Shown here piece after piece: positions 1-7,647 of a stretch of DNA of 9,157 bases. The first letter of the stretch is position 1. Each line of letters starts with the position of its first letter. Origin of the DNA: CAZIGM01 sp964538675 (lineage in GTDB: Bacteria; Bacillota; Bacilli; Tepidibacillales; Tepidibacillaceae); contig CAZIGM010000063.1 of NCBI GenBank assembly GCA_964538675.1, forward strand, positions 1 to 9,157, read 5' to 3'. The notes under the pieces are model-generated. The model was not told the origin of the DNA. It did no database searches and saw only the letters and a program-made list of their open reading frames with translations. The translations under genes were made by a program, and so were the position numbers.

Positions 1-390
1 GTTTTAGTTCAAAAAAACGATAAGGGAATTTGGCAGGTTACTGGAGTTGGAGTTCGAATAGCAGGTAAAAATAGTATAACTACACACGTTCCAAGGGGAG
101 GGTATATAGTTTCTGCCAAAAAAGTTTTTAAATATTCTTTTGGCACTTCTTCTAAAGATTGGGAAGAAGCAATAACGAAAATTTCCATTGATATAGCTAA
201 GCACATTGAAAAAAGCTCTGGCAATGTTCTAGGAGAACTTTCCTTGGATTTAGGTATTGACCAAGATAATAATTTTTGGTTTTTTGAAGCAAATTCAAAA
301 CCGATGAAATTCGATGAAATTTCTATAAGATATACCTCTTTATTACGTTTAATACAATATTTTAAATTTCTTTCTGGGTTTACGGAGTGA
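1..390 (+). CDS. YheC/YheD-family spore coat-associated protein, C-terminal fragment
   Basis: An open frame enters from the left edge and stops with TGA at 388-390; 129 residues are visible and the start lies outside the window. The fragment has the C-terminal half of an ATP-grasp-like fold: a WQVTGVGVRIAG segment (residues 11-22), a VPRGG turn (30-34), a GELSLDLGID segment (78-87) and WFFEANSKP (93-101). D83, E96 and N98 sit where ATP-grasp proteins usually bind metal. This pattern is typical of the YheC/YheD family, known as endospore coat-associated proteins with no settled biochemical reaction. The stop is 5 nt before the next start, so the two genes are probably co-transcribed. Family assignment is fairly secure; which YheC/D paralogue it is cannot be said. 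Confidence 0.8.
   Translation, partial: VLVQKNDKGIWQVTGVGVRIAGKNSITTHVPRGGYIVSAKKVFKYSFGTSSKDWEEAITKISIDIAKHIEKSSGNVLGELSLDLGIDQDNNFWFFEANSKPMKFDEISIRYTSLLRLIQYFKFLSGFTE
384..389 (+). promoter_or_regulatory. Ribosome binding site that fixes the GNAT start
   Basis: GGAGTG lies 6 nt before the ATG at 396 and overlaps the stop codon of the preceding gene. An in-frame GTG at 387 lies inside this site and has no Shine-Dalgarno of its own, so ATG 396 is preferred. Confidence 0.7.
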
Positions 391-395
391 ATACA

Positions 396-878
396 ATGAA
401 AATTGTGAAAATTACTAATTTGACCCCTGACAGTTTTAGAACTAAATTAATTAGATTTATAAGTAAGTATGGAGATAATCATATAACGTTAAAGGCTATC
501 AAATGGCTTAGGAAAACTAATTTTTCCTCTCTTGATTTAGATAATGGTGATCTAATATATGTATCTTTAGACAATAATAAAAAGATTTGTGGTGTACTGG
601 TTATTTCAAATTACGGTCTAAAACAGGCATTTATAGTTGTTCACCCGTTAATGAGAAAAAAAGGACTTGCTAATAACTTAACAAATGAAGCAATGATAAA
701 TCTTAATCGATTATATGTGAAAGTTGCTAATGACAATTTTCCAAGTTTAAAACATTGTTTTTCTCTTGGAATGAGAGCATTTGATATGATGAATGGTCCT
801 ACTGGAAAGCCAACTCTAGTGTTGGGATACGGGGATTTCGACCCTAAGGAATGGCATAAATATAATTCTATTAAGTGA
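396..878 (+). CDS. Small GNAT-like N-acetyltransferase domain protein
   Basis: The product has 160 residues, the usual length of a single GNAT domain. A hydrophobic strand (GVLVISN, residues 66-72), then AFIVVHPLMRKKGLA (78-92) matches the acetyl-CoA-binding motif A: strand beta4 followed by R87-x-x-G90-x-A92 and a helix. A later FPSLKHCFSLGMRAFDMM segment (115-132) resembles the strand/helix of motif B in which a side-by-side neighbour often ends in a modified C-terminal strand. The substrate is unknown. The gene is 5 nt downstream of the YheC/D-like gene and is followed by a terminator, so it looks like the last gene of that unit. Whether its role is spore-related is inference from position only. 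The fold is moderately certain, activity is not shown. Confidence 0.62.
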   Translation: MKIVKITNLTPDSFRTKLIRFISKYGDNHITLKAIKWLRKTNFSSLDLDNGDLIYVSLDNNKKICGVLVISNYGLKQAFIVVHPLMRKKGLANNLTNEAMINLNRLYVKVANDNFPSLKHCFSLGMRAFDMMNGPTGKPTLVLGYGDFDPKEWHKYNSIK

Positions 879-902
879 AGGCTATGATACCTTCTCTTTT
901 TT
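873..902 (+). terminator. Intrinsic terminator after the GNAT-like gene
   Basis: GAAGG (877-881) pairs with CCTTC (890-894). After one T-T mismatch the stem continues with AAG (873-875) and CTT (896-898). A run of T follows to 902. The stem overlaps the gene's stop codon. It separates this unit from the receptor operon, which therefore needs its own promoter within about 903-960. Confidence 0.6.
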
Positions 903-961
903 GTGCAAGTTATCTGTATATTTTAACATCTTTTTAAAAATAATATGAAGGAATGAATATT
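903..961 (+). other. Short AT-rich leader upstream of the germination operon
   Basis: This is the only space for a promoter between the terminator and the ribosome binding site of the A-subunit gene. Receptor operons of this family are normally read by forespore sigma-G. I see AT-rich sequence but no convincing sigma-G -35/-10 pair, so no promoter is called. Confidence 0.3.
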
Positions 962-966
962 GGAGG
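962..966 (+). promoter_or_regulatory. Ribosome binding site supporting a GTG start
   Basis: GGAGG ends 9 nt before the GTG at 976. The next in-frame methionine is residue 63, well inside the conserved domain, so GTG is the start. Confidence 0.75.
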
Positions 967-975
967 ATTGATATT

Positions 976-2565
976 GTGCCTGACAAAAAACAGTTTAAAT
1001 TCTTTCGAAAAACAAAAGATAATGAAGAAAATATCGATAAATATCTTCCAAATAACCCCATTTCAAAATCTATAGATAAAAATATTAAAGAGATTCTTAA
1101 TGAATTAGGAAACAGCAGTGATATAATTCTCAGAAAATTTGTAATAGGTAAAGAAAAACCTATGAAAGCCGCTATTATCTATACTGATGGATTAGTAAAC
1201 GTAGGGCATATAAATAATTTTTTAAAAGTATTATTCACAGGTTTTCCAGAGAATCAAGGCAATTCACCTATTATAGAAACAATAAAAGAAAAAATATTAA
1301 ATATTAGTGAGGTCACTCTATCAAAAAATAAAATTGAATTAATAAACAATATTCTTATGGGATTAACTGTGATTTTAGTTGAAAATAGTGATACAGCTTT
1401 GATTGCTAATACTAAAGGTTGGGAAACACGATCAATAATGGATCCTCAAAACCAACAAATTATCAGAGGACCAAGAACTAGCTTTGTTGAGAATATTAGG
1501 ACAAATACAGCCTTAATAAGAAGGTATTTGTCAACATCAAAGTTAAGGTTAGAGCAAATGAAAGTTGGTAAAATATCTGAAACTACAGTTGGAATTATGT
1601 ATATAGAAGGACTGGCAAATAAAAAGATAGTAGATGAAGTCAAATACAGAATAAAAAAAGTTGATATTGATGTACTATTGGGTATTGGTATTCTTGAAGA
1701 ATTTATTCGTGACAATAATTTAACTTGGTTTCCAACAATTGCATATAGCGAACGACCTGATATTGCTGCAGGCCATTTAGCAGAGGGCAAAATTATTATT
1801 ATAGTAGATGGTAATCCCTTTGTTATGGTTGCTCCCGTTACATTTTTTATGTTTTTTCAATCAGCAGATGATTATTATCTTCCATACCAAATTAGTACGT
1901 TATTACGTATCTTAAGATATATTTCATTTTTTATTTCTATAGCCTTACCTTCAATATATGTATCAGTAACTACCTTTAATCCAGAATTATTACCTACAAC
2001 AATATTAATTAGTTTAGCAGCTCAAAGAGAAGGAGTTCCATTCCCTACTTTTTTAGAAACCTTTGTCATGGTATTTGTATTTGAAATATTACGTGAAGCT
2101 GGACTAAGAATGCCCAAACCAATGGGACAAGCTATTTCCATTGTTGGAGCATTGGTATTAGGTACGGCAGCAGTTGAAGCAGGAATTATATCAGCCGCAG
2201 TTGTTATTATCGTATCTATGACAGCAATAGCAGATTTCACTTCACCTTATATTGAACTTTCTAATGCAGCAAGAATAGGACGATTTATATGGTTAGCTTT
2301 TGCATCAATGTTTGGGTTATTTGGGTTACTTTTTGCATTAATACTTGCAACAATTCATTTATCTTCCTTGCGCTCTTTTGGCATCCCTTATTTAAACGGT
2401 CTTGCTCCATTCAATCTTAGTGATCAAAAGGATATTATCATAAGAGCACCCTGGTTTCTAATGAAAAAACGCCCACACCTGATAGCAGAAAAAAATCTAA
2501 CTCGTCAAGGTCAGAATACAACTCCAAAGCCACCAGAGGATAGACAGAGAAAGGGTGGAAAATAA
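976..2565 (+). CDS. gerXA: GerA-family spore germination receptor, A subunit
   Basis: The 529-residue product is the A subunit of a germinant receptor, an inner-membrane complex of spores that senses nutrients; A subunits of this family are thought to assemble into a channel-like oligomer. The first ~240 residues are a soluble, charged domain containing EGLANKKIVDEV (211-222). The segment PTIAYSERPDIAAGHLAEG (253-271) and VDGNPFVMVAPVTFF (277-291) are family hallmarks. Hydrophobic helices follow at about 278-295, 311-332, 355-374, 384-420 and 436-462, with the conserved AAQREGVPFP (348-357) and EAGLRMPKPMGQAIS (374-388) between them. The C-terminal tail is polar and basic. Length and motif order fit a complete protein. 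It uses a GTG start and overlaps the next gene by one nucleotide (TAATG), suggesting coupled translation. The germinant cannot be predicted. Confidence 0.95.
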   Translation: MPDKKQFKFFRKTKDNEENIDKYLPNNPISKSIDKNIKEILNELGNSSDIILRKFVIGKEKPMKAAIIYTDGLVNVGHINNFLKVLFTGFPENQGNSPIIETIKEKILNISEVTLSKNKIELINNILMGLTVILVENSDTALIANTKGWETRSIMDPQNQQIIRGPRTSFVENIRTNTALIRRYLSTSKLRLEQMKVGKISETTVGIMYIEGLANKKIVDEVKYRIKKVDIDVLLGIGILEEFIRDNNLTWFPTIAYSERPDIAAGHLAEGKIIIIVDGNPFVMVAPVTFFMFFQSADDYYLPYQISTLLRILRYISFFISIALPSIYVSVTTFNPELLPTTILISLAAQREGVPFPTFLETFVMVFVFEILREAGLRMPKPMGQAISIVGALVLGTAAVEAGIISAAVVIIVSMTAIADFTSPYIELSNAARIGRFIWLAFASMFGLFGLLFALILATIHLSSLRSFGIPYLNGLAPFNLSDQKDIIIRAPWFLMKKRPHLIAEKNLTRQGQNTTPKPPEDRQRKGGK

Positions 2566-3785
2566 TGAAAAAGATGCGCATAAAAATATTTCTATTAATA
2601 TTAATATTTCTGTTATTAATAGTAATTAATTTAGGCTGCTGGGATAAACGAGAACTAGATGAGATCTCTATAGTTAGTGCAGCAGGTGTCGACTTTGGAC
2701 CTACAGAAAAGGAAATCACTTTTATATATCAAATAATTAATCCATCAGCTATAGCTGGAAAGGGAATTAGTAGTGTTAAAGTTCCTTTTATTACACAAAA
2801 AACAACAGGTGAAACTATTTTTGATGCAATAGCAAAAACGAATAGAGAGATTTCCCGAGAACTGTATTTTGATCATCTCCAAATATTTATAATTGCATAT
2901 GATTTTGCAAAAGAGAAAGGAATTGAAGACATTTTAGATGGTTTGTACAGAGATCATGAAATTAGAGAGAATATATTTATGTTAATTTCTTTAGATAATA
3001 AAACTGAAGAAATTCTATCTACCATAATAACATTAGAAAATATCAATGGTAATTATATTAAAAATATATTAGATAATGCTTATAAAAACGAAAGTGCCAC
3101 CAGACCTGTAGAACTAAGAGAAGTCGTATCAACATTAAGTAGTGCAACAAAATCACTTGTTATACCTTTAGTAGATGTTGCTATTACTGATCAAAACAGT
3201 AATATTACTAACGCCCAATCTAGTAAACAAGAGACAGTAATTAAAGTTGAAGGGTTTGCTGTTTTTAAAGAAGATAAAATTATTGGAAAATTAGATTTCC
3301 AAGATGCGTTAGCTTTAAATTGTATAACAGGTAAATTAAAAAAAACAATTTGTGTTATCTCCTATAAAGGTTCTAATCATTCCATTGAAATATTAAATTC
3401 AAAAACAGAAATAAAGGCTGATATAAAAAATGGACAACCAAAAATTTTAATTGATGTAAAACATCAAGCAAATATTAGTGAGATAAATGCGCCTATTGAT
3501 TTATCAGACCCAGAGGTTATAAAAGATCTTGAGCATGAAACCAATAAGAAAATAAATCAAGCAATTACAATGTTAATAGAAAAAGTTCAAAAAGAATGGA
3601 AGGTTGATATTTTTGGTTTTGGAGAAGCGCTCGAGAGGCAAAACCCTAAAGAATGGAAGCAAATTGAAGATGACTGGGTAGAATATTTTACAAATCTTAA
3701 AGTTGAAGTAAAAGTAAATACTACAATACGAGAAATCGGGATGAAAAATAAAACTTTCCAAGAAGATATAAAGGGAGCTAAATAG
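2565..3785 (+). CDS. gerXC: Ger(x)C-family germination receptor lipoprotein, C subunit
   Basis: The 406-residue product is the lipoprotein subunit of the receptor, held by a diacylglyceryl cysteine on the outer face of the inner spore membrane. It begins with basic residues, a hydrophobic stretch (8-21) and NLGC-WDKRELDE, with the lipidated cysteine at position 25 followed by the family's typical WD. Asn at -3 of the lipobox is unusual (Leu/Val/Ile is normal) but the CWDKRE context leaves little doubt. The N-terminal Ger(x)C domain includes HLQIFIIAYDFA (104-115); the C-terminal domain ends with WKVDIFGFGEALERQNPKEW (345-364) and WVEYFTNLKVEVKV (371-384), both signature segments. The start has a good AAGGGTGG ribosome site within the end of the A gene. 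The stop abuts the start codon of the next gene. Confidence 0.93.
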   Translation: MKKMRIKIFLLILIFLLLIVINLGCWDKRELDEISIVSAAGVDFGPTEKEITFIYQIINPSAIAGKGISSVKVPFITQKTTGETIFDAIAKTNREISRELYFDHLQIFIIAYDFAKEKGIEDILDGLYRDHEIRENIFMLISLDNKTEEILSTIITLENINGNYIKNILDNAYKNESATRPVELREVVSTLSSATKSLVIPLVDVAITDQNSNITNAQSSKQETVIKVEGFAVFKEDKIIGKLDFQDALALNCITGKLKKTICVISYKGSNHSIEILNSKTEIKADIKNGQPKILIDVKHQANISEINAPIDLSDPEVIKDLEHETNKKINQAITMLIEKVQKEWKVDIFGFGEALERQNPKEWKQIEDDWVEYFTNLKVEVKVNTTIREIGMKNKTFQEDIKGAK

Positions 3786-4016
3786 ATGAAAGCATTTTTC
3801 TTAATAATCTTTATAATTCTTGTTTCTTTTTTAGAGATAAAAAAATTATATGCTAAAAAAAAGAAAAGAGAAATTTATGTCTTTTCTGTTTTAATATTGT
3901 TAGCTACCTATTTGTCTTTAGGAACATTATTAGATATATATATACCAAATCCAACAAATGGATTGAAAATTATTTTTGAGCCAATTCAAACATGGTTATT
4001 TAAAATACTAAGTTAA
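3786..4016 (+). CDS. Small two-helix germination receptor D subunit
   Basis: The 76-residue product has two predicted membrane helices, about residues 4-19 and 30-53, joined by a very basic turn (KKLYAKKKKRE), then an IPNPTNGLKIIFEPI tail. Small 'D' proteins of about 75 residues with two helices are known from many receptor operons of Bacillus and relatives, where their presence alters germination responses; they are unrelated to the GerD lipoprotein. Length, topology and position between C and B genes all fit. The ATG follows the upstream TAG directly and has a GGGAG site 8 nt upstream. The 20-nt gap after it is the longest in this operon. Exact biochemical role is not known. Confidence 0.75.
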   Translation: MKAFFLIIFIILVSFLEIKKLYAKKKKREIYVFSVLILLATYLSLGTLLDIYIPNPTNGLKIIFEPIQTWLFKILS

Positions 4017-4023
4017 TATTATT

Positions 4024-4031
4024 GAGGAGGG
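4024..4031 (+). promoter_or_regulatory. Ribosome binding site fixing the first B-subunit start
   Basis: GAGGAGGG lies 5 nt before the ATG at 4037. An in-frame TTG at 4022 is upstream of this site and so is rejected. The two B proteins then both start M-(I/L)-E-N-G-(E/K)-I-N-R, which confirms the choice. Confidence 0.85.
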
Positions 4032-4036
4032 AAACA

Positions 4037-5140
4037 ATGATTGAAAACGGAGAGATAAACAGATTTCAGTTTTTTTTGCTTGTTGTTAATTTCACAATAG
4101 GTAGTGCCCTTCTTATTATTCCCTCATCTGTTATTAGTGAAGCAAAACAAGATGCTTGGATTTCAATTTTACTCACAATATTAATTGGTGTATTTCTACA
4201 ATATGTCATGATAACATTAGCAACTAAATATCCAAGTAAAACGTTAATAGATATTATTGAATTATTATTAGGTAAAATATTCGGAAAAATAATTGGTCTA
4301 TTATATGTTTGGTTTTTTTTTCACCTCGCATCACTAGTGTTAAGAAATATTATTGACTTTATAATCATTACTTTAATAACTGAAACTCCAATTGTAGTTT
4401 TAAGTATTGCGATTGGAATATCTTTATTTTATTACATAAAGTATGGATTAGAAGTCATTGCAAGATCAAATGAATTATATTCATTTGGAATTCTAATAGC
4501 CATAATATTAACTATGTTATTAGTAAGTCCTTTAATGGAGGGCAAAAATATATTACCTGTTCTAGAGAATGGAATAAAACCTATTTTAAGGGGTACGTTA
4601 CCCATTATTGGTTTCCCTTACGCAGAACTGGTAGTTTTTCTTATGATAGTTCCATATATAAATAATAAGAAAAATCTTAAAAAAATATTTATATCTGCTG
4701 GAGCAACTGGAGGATTAGTATTATTTATTGTTACCTTAACTTCAATATTAGTATTAAATCCTCTAGAGCCACAATCAAATATTTATGCTACTTATAATGT
4801 GGCAAGATTAATAAATATAGGTGACTTCATAACAAGAATGGAAACATTAATTGGGCTAACATTTATAGTTATTGCTTCTATAAAGCTTGTAATTAGTTAT
4901 TACAGTGGCATACTAGCTCTGTCACAAATAACAAGAATAAGTGATTATCGACCTCTTCTATTCCCTACATTAATAATTATTATTACACTATCTATTAACT
5001 TAAATAAAAATATTGTAGAAGAATTATTTGTAGCCTATTATGTATGGACACCATATGCCTTAATATTTGGATTTCTTATTCCACTTATATTATTATTCTT
5101 ATCTTATTTTAAATCTTATTTTAAAAAAGTCGGTGAATAA
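4037..5140 (+). CDS. gerXB: GerB-family germination receptor B subunit, first copy
   Basis: The 367-residue product is an integral membrane protein with about ten hydrophobic helices, related to amino-acid/polyamine transporters (the APC-type fold), and is the receptor subunit thought to bind the germinant. Recognisable segments are NFTIGSALLIIPS (18-30), KQDAWISILL, YGLEVIARSNELYSFG, GIKPILRGTLPIIGFPYAEL, VPYINNKKNLKKI and ARLINIGDFITRMETL. Helix-breaking G-x-x-I/L-P near the N-terminus is where APC transporters bind substrate. It is followed after a single nucleotide by a paralogue of nearly the same length with few or no gaps. Length is normal for the family and no frame damage is visible. 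Ligand cannot be inferred. Confidence 0.92.
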   Translation: MIENGEINRFQFFLLVVNFTIGSALLIIPSSVISEAKQDAWISILLTILIGVFLQYVMITLATKYPSKTLIDIIELLLGKIFGKIIGLLYVWFFFHLASLVLRNIIDFIIITLITETPIVVLSIAIGISLFYYIKYGLEVIARSNELYSFGILIAIILTMLLVSPLMEGKNILPVLENGIKPILRGTLPIIGFPYAELVVFLMIVPYINNKKNLKKIFISAGATGGLVLFIVTLTSILVLNPLEPQSNIYATYNVARLINIGDFITRMETLIGLTFIVIASIKLVISYYSGILALSQITRISDYRPLLFPTLIIIITLSINLNKNIVEELFVAYYVWTPYALIFGFLIPLILLFLSYFKSYFKKVGE

Positions 5141-5141
5141 G

Positions 5142-6242
5142 ATGCTAGAAAATGGTAAAATAAATCGATATCAGTTGTTTTTATTGTTAATAAACTTTCT
5201 ACTAGGGAGCGCCCTTATCCATATCCCATCAAAAGTAATTGGCATAGCTAAACAGGATGTATGGATATCTATGTTGTTACTTATTGTTATTGGTAGCTTA
5301 TTTATCGTATTAACTTCTACATTGTCAAAATTATACTTTGGAAAAACTATTATTGGGATTAATAAAGAAATTTTGGGTAAAAAATTGGGATTAATAATTA
5401 ATCTTCTATATATAATGTATTTTATTACATTGGCTTCAATTTTGTTGCGCGAAATAACAGATATAATAAAAGTAATTACTCTAAATGAAACTCCGATTGT
5501 AGTTATTTGCATCCAAGTAGCAGTACTAGTTTTTTTCGCTACTTATTATGGTTTAGAGGTGATTGCCCGTTCAAATGAGATATATTCTATATTAGCATTT
5601 ATCGGTTTTTTCTTTACTGTACTATTACTTGTACCAATAATGGAATTAGATAGATTACAACCAATTATCGGCAATGGTTTTAAGCCTATTGTTAAAGGGG
5701 TTTTTCCACTATTAGGATTTACTTATGGAGAAATGGCAATTTTTTTTATGATTATTCCCTATGTTAATAACAAAAAACATTTAACTAAAATTTTAATTGG
5801 TAGCGGAGTTGTAGCAAGTCTTACTCTATTACTTTTAATTCTTAGCTCAATACTTGTTTTAGATATTAATGAAGCAGAGTCATCAATCTTTGCACCAATT
5901 TCAATTGCCAGATTGATAAATATAGGTGATTTTTTTTCTCGTGTTGAAGTTGTTTTTAATTTCACCTATTTCGCTACTGTATTTATTAAATTATGCTTAT
6001 GTTTCTATGCTGGAGTTTTAGCGTTTTCTGAAGTTTCAAAATTATCTTTTTATCGACCAGTAATTATTCCGCTATTAATCATTGTTATTAGTTTATCTGA
6101 ATTACTTTTCAGTAATATAGTTGAATTTCTTGATTTTACTTCTAACTCTTGGCTACCATATACTCTCGTATTTACTTTTGGAATTCCAATCATTTTATTA
6201 ATATTAACATTTGTTAAAAAGAAGAAAAAACCCTCTAGATAA
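5142..6242 (+). CDS. gerXB2: GerB-family germination receptor B subunit, second copy
   Basis: The 366-residue product has about ten membrane helices and aligns end to end with the preceding B subunit, sharing NGxINRxQ, KQDxWIS, ETPIVV, YGLEVIARSNE, PYxNNKK and ARLINIGDF; by eye about 40-50% of residues match. The start is ATG 5142, one nucleotide after the previous stop, with GGTGA 6 nt upstream; an upstream in-frame ATG at 5067 lies inside the previous gene, lacks the family N-terminus and is rejected. Differences concentrate in the N-terminal helices (SALIHIPSKV against SALLIIPSSV) and in the last third, which could change ligand preference. The C-terminal KKKKKPSR and stop are encoded by sequence that also forms the opposing gene's terminator. 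Confidence 0.92.
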   Translation: MLENGKINRYQLFLLLINFLLGSALIHIPSKVIGIAKQDVWISMLLLIVIGSLFIVLTSTLSKLYFGKTIIGINKEILGKKLGLIINLLYIMYFITLASILLREITDIIKVITLNETPIVVICIQVAVLVFFATYYGLEVIARSNEIYSILAFIGFFFTVLLLVPIMELDRLQPIIGNGFKPIVKGVFPLLGFTYGEMAIFFMIIPYVNNKKHLTKILIGSGVVASLTLLLLILSSILVLDINEAESSIFAPISIARLINIGDFFSRVEVVFNFTYFATVFIKLCLCFYAGVLAFSEVSKLSFYRPVIIPLLIIVISLSELLFSNIVEFLDFTSNSWLPYTLVFTFGIPIILLILTFVKKKKKPSR

Positions 6243-6251
6243 GCCTAGAGG
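6225..6251 (-). terminator. Intrinsic terminator of sleL, overlapping the end of the receptor operon
   Basis: CCTCTAG (6232-6238) and CTAGAGG (6245-6251) form a perfect 7-bp stem with a 6-nt loop. On the minus strand it is followed by TTTTTT (6230-6225), 20 nt after the sleL stop. On the plus strand the side after the stem has no T-run, so plus-strand stopping should be weak. It overlaps the last codons and the stop of the second B gene. Confidence 0.85.
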
Positions 6252-6271
6252 TCAACCTATTATTGTTGCTC

Positions 6272-7558
6272 TTAACTTCTTTTTCTTATATTAAAATTAT
6301 CTTGAAGCAATAACCAATTTTGTGGAAACGATAACCCCAATTTCCAATAGCTAATTCCTCTTAATCCATATTTTTTTATTAAATCAAATTTTGCTTGAAT
6401 GCTTCTTGCATCTTCAAACCATACTTCATGTTTAACTCCTTCTTTATCTGTATAATTAAAATATGGTGCTTGTGCTTCATAATCATATTTAATTGAAACA
6501 TTTTCTCTTTTTGCTAATTCAATTGCTTGCTGAGGACTTAATGCCTTAGCTGGGCTACCACCGTACATAAAAGGTTCCTTCCAATCATATCCATACATAT
6601 TTTGCCCTAACATTATTTTATTTGCTGGCATCTCAGTTAATGCATATTCTACAACTTGTGTAACTGGTCCGATAGGACTAACAGGCTGAGGTGTACTATA
6701 TGTATAGCCCCATTCATATGTCATGGGGACGGAAAAATCTACTACATCACCGTGTGCCCCATAATCATGAGCTGTATACCATGCACCCTCCTGTTCGGCA
6801 CTAGTCTTTGGTGCTAATGCTGTTGACATCATAAATCCAGCAGGTTTTAATACATCAGCTGCTTTTTTAAGGAATTTATTATAAGCATCTTTATCTTTTG
6901 GATCAATAAACTCAAAATCAAAATGAATATCTTTAAACCCTAATTCATTTGCTGTTTTAACAATATTATTTAATAAAGTATTTGATACTTCTTCATTATT
7001 TAATATAGCACTAGCTAATTCTTTGCTAAATTGCCCATCTTCTTGATTAGTTACAACTAACATATTAGTTACTCCGTTTTGTTTAGCAATACTAGGTAAA
7101 TCATCTAATGGTGGTGGAGTTAATGTACCATCTCTATTTGCTTGAAAACTAAAGGGTCCCAAATAAGTTAAATATGGACTTATTTCCCTTACAACCCTTT
7201 TTTGTTCTTCAGTAACTTTACCAATTGGCTCGATATATGCATTTACTTCAATTGACGTTTTTGGTTTAGGTGGAATATATAGCCTTAACCCAACGGGCAA
7301 CATAGAATTGTATGAAATAGCATTAATTCTTGCTAACTCTCTAGGGTCAATATTATATCTTTGACCTATTGACCATAATGATTCCCCTGGCTGTACCCAG
7401 TGATATCTTCCAACTATAGGTATAACTAAGGCTTGACCAGTTACCAATTGATTGGGATCAGGTATTTCATTAGCCTTAGCTATTTCTTGCCATGTTGTAT
7501 TAAAGGCTTGAGCTATTCCGTATAATGTTTGACCTCTTCGAACTACATGTATTTGCAA
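6272..7558 (-). CDS. sleL: SleL/YaaH-type LysM-LysM-GH18 spore cortex-fragment hydrolase
   Basis: The 428-residue product has two N-terminal LysM peptidoglycan-binding domains (about 2-47 and 51-96) and a glycoside hydrolase family 18 domain (about 103-420). This layout and length match SleL/YaaH, an N-acetylglucosaminidase that trims cortex fragments during germination. The active-site segment is GFKDIHFDFEFIDP (207-220), with E216 the expected acid and D214 beside it. VPMTYEWGY, SPIGPVTQVVEYAL, KIMLGQNMYGYDW and GLRGISYWKLG are all strong family segments. No signal peptide is present, as expected for a protein loaded onto the spore from the mother cell. TTG is used as the start, supported by GGAGG (complement of 7567-7571) 8 nt upstream and LysM beginning at residue 2. 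It converges with the receptor operon; its own promoter probably lies between 7559 and 7617. Confidence 0.9.
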   Translation of the reverse strand: MQIHVVRRGQTLYGIAQAFNTTWQEIAKANEIPDPNQLVTGQALVIPIVGRYHWVQPGESLWSIGQRYNIDPRELARINAISYNSMLPVGLRLYIPPKPKTSIEVNAYIEPIGKVTEEQKRVVREISPYLTYLGPFSFQANRDGTLTPPPLDDLPSIAKQNGVTNMLVVTNQEDGQFSKELASAILNNEEVSNTLLNNIVKTANELGFKDIHFDFEFIDPKDKDAYNKFLKKAADVLKPAGFMMSTALAPKTSAEQEGAWYTAHDYGAHGDVVDFSVPMTYEWGYTYSTPQPVSPIGPVTQVVEYALTEMPANKIMLGQNMYGYDWKEPFMYGGSPAKALSPQQAIELAKRENVSIKYDYEAQAPYFNYTDKEGVKHEVWFEDARSIQAKFDLIKKYGLRGISYWKLGLSFPQNWLLLQDNFNIRKRS

Positions 7559-7566
7559 ACTAATAT

Positions 7567-7571
7567 CCTCC
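7567..7571 (-). promoter_or_regulatory. Ribosome binding site supporting the sleL TTG start
   Basis: AAGGAGG on the minus strand sits 8 nt before TTG 7558. No ATG or GTG occurs in frame before the first LysM domain, so this unusual start is well supported. Confidence 0.8.
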
Positions 7572-7617
7572 TTACTCCTCTTTTAAACATCATATTACTT
7601 AATCGCCTAATCTGTGC

Positions 7618-7647
7618 AAAAAAAATAAGACCTGAATTATAGGTCCC
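7618..7647 (-). terminator. Intrinsic terminator on the minus strand, upstream of sleL
   Basis: On the minus strand GGGACCT pairs with AGGTCTT (seven pairs, two of them G-T) around ATAATTC, followed by A and eight T. It would stop transcripts arriving from the pilin-like genes. The ACCT..AGGT core is one of two near-identical copies; the other is at 7965-7982. Confidence 0.75.
7627..7644 (+). repeat. Left copy of an 18-nt direct repeat
   Basis: AAGACCTGAATTATAGGT matches 7965-7982 at 17 of 18 positions (A against G at the ninth). It contains the terminator hairpin core ACCT..AGGT. Confidence 0.75.

Noticed and set aside
387..395. GTG start for the GNAT-like gene giving three extra residues
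   Set aside because: The GTG is inside the best Shine-Dalgarno sequence, which is properly spaced for ATG 396.
903..960. Sigma-G promoter for the receptor operon
   Set aside because: Expected from family knowledge, but no -35/-10 pair with good match and spacing could be picked by eye.
1446..1790. Minus-strand open frame antisense to the A-subunit gene
   Set aside because: Shadow of a strongly conserved coding region, with no family features; the same holds for others at 2022-2240, 2438-2719, 3573-3761, 5171-5512 and 5759-5965.
5067..5141. Longer N-terminus for the second B subunit starting inside the first B gene
   Set aside because: The extra 25 residues do not match the family; ATG 5142 gives the MLENGKINR start parallel to the first copy.
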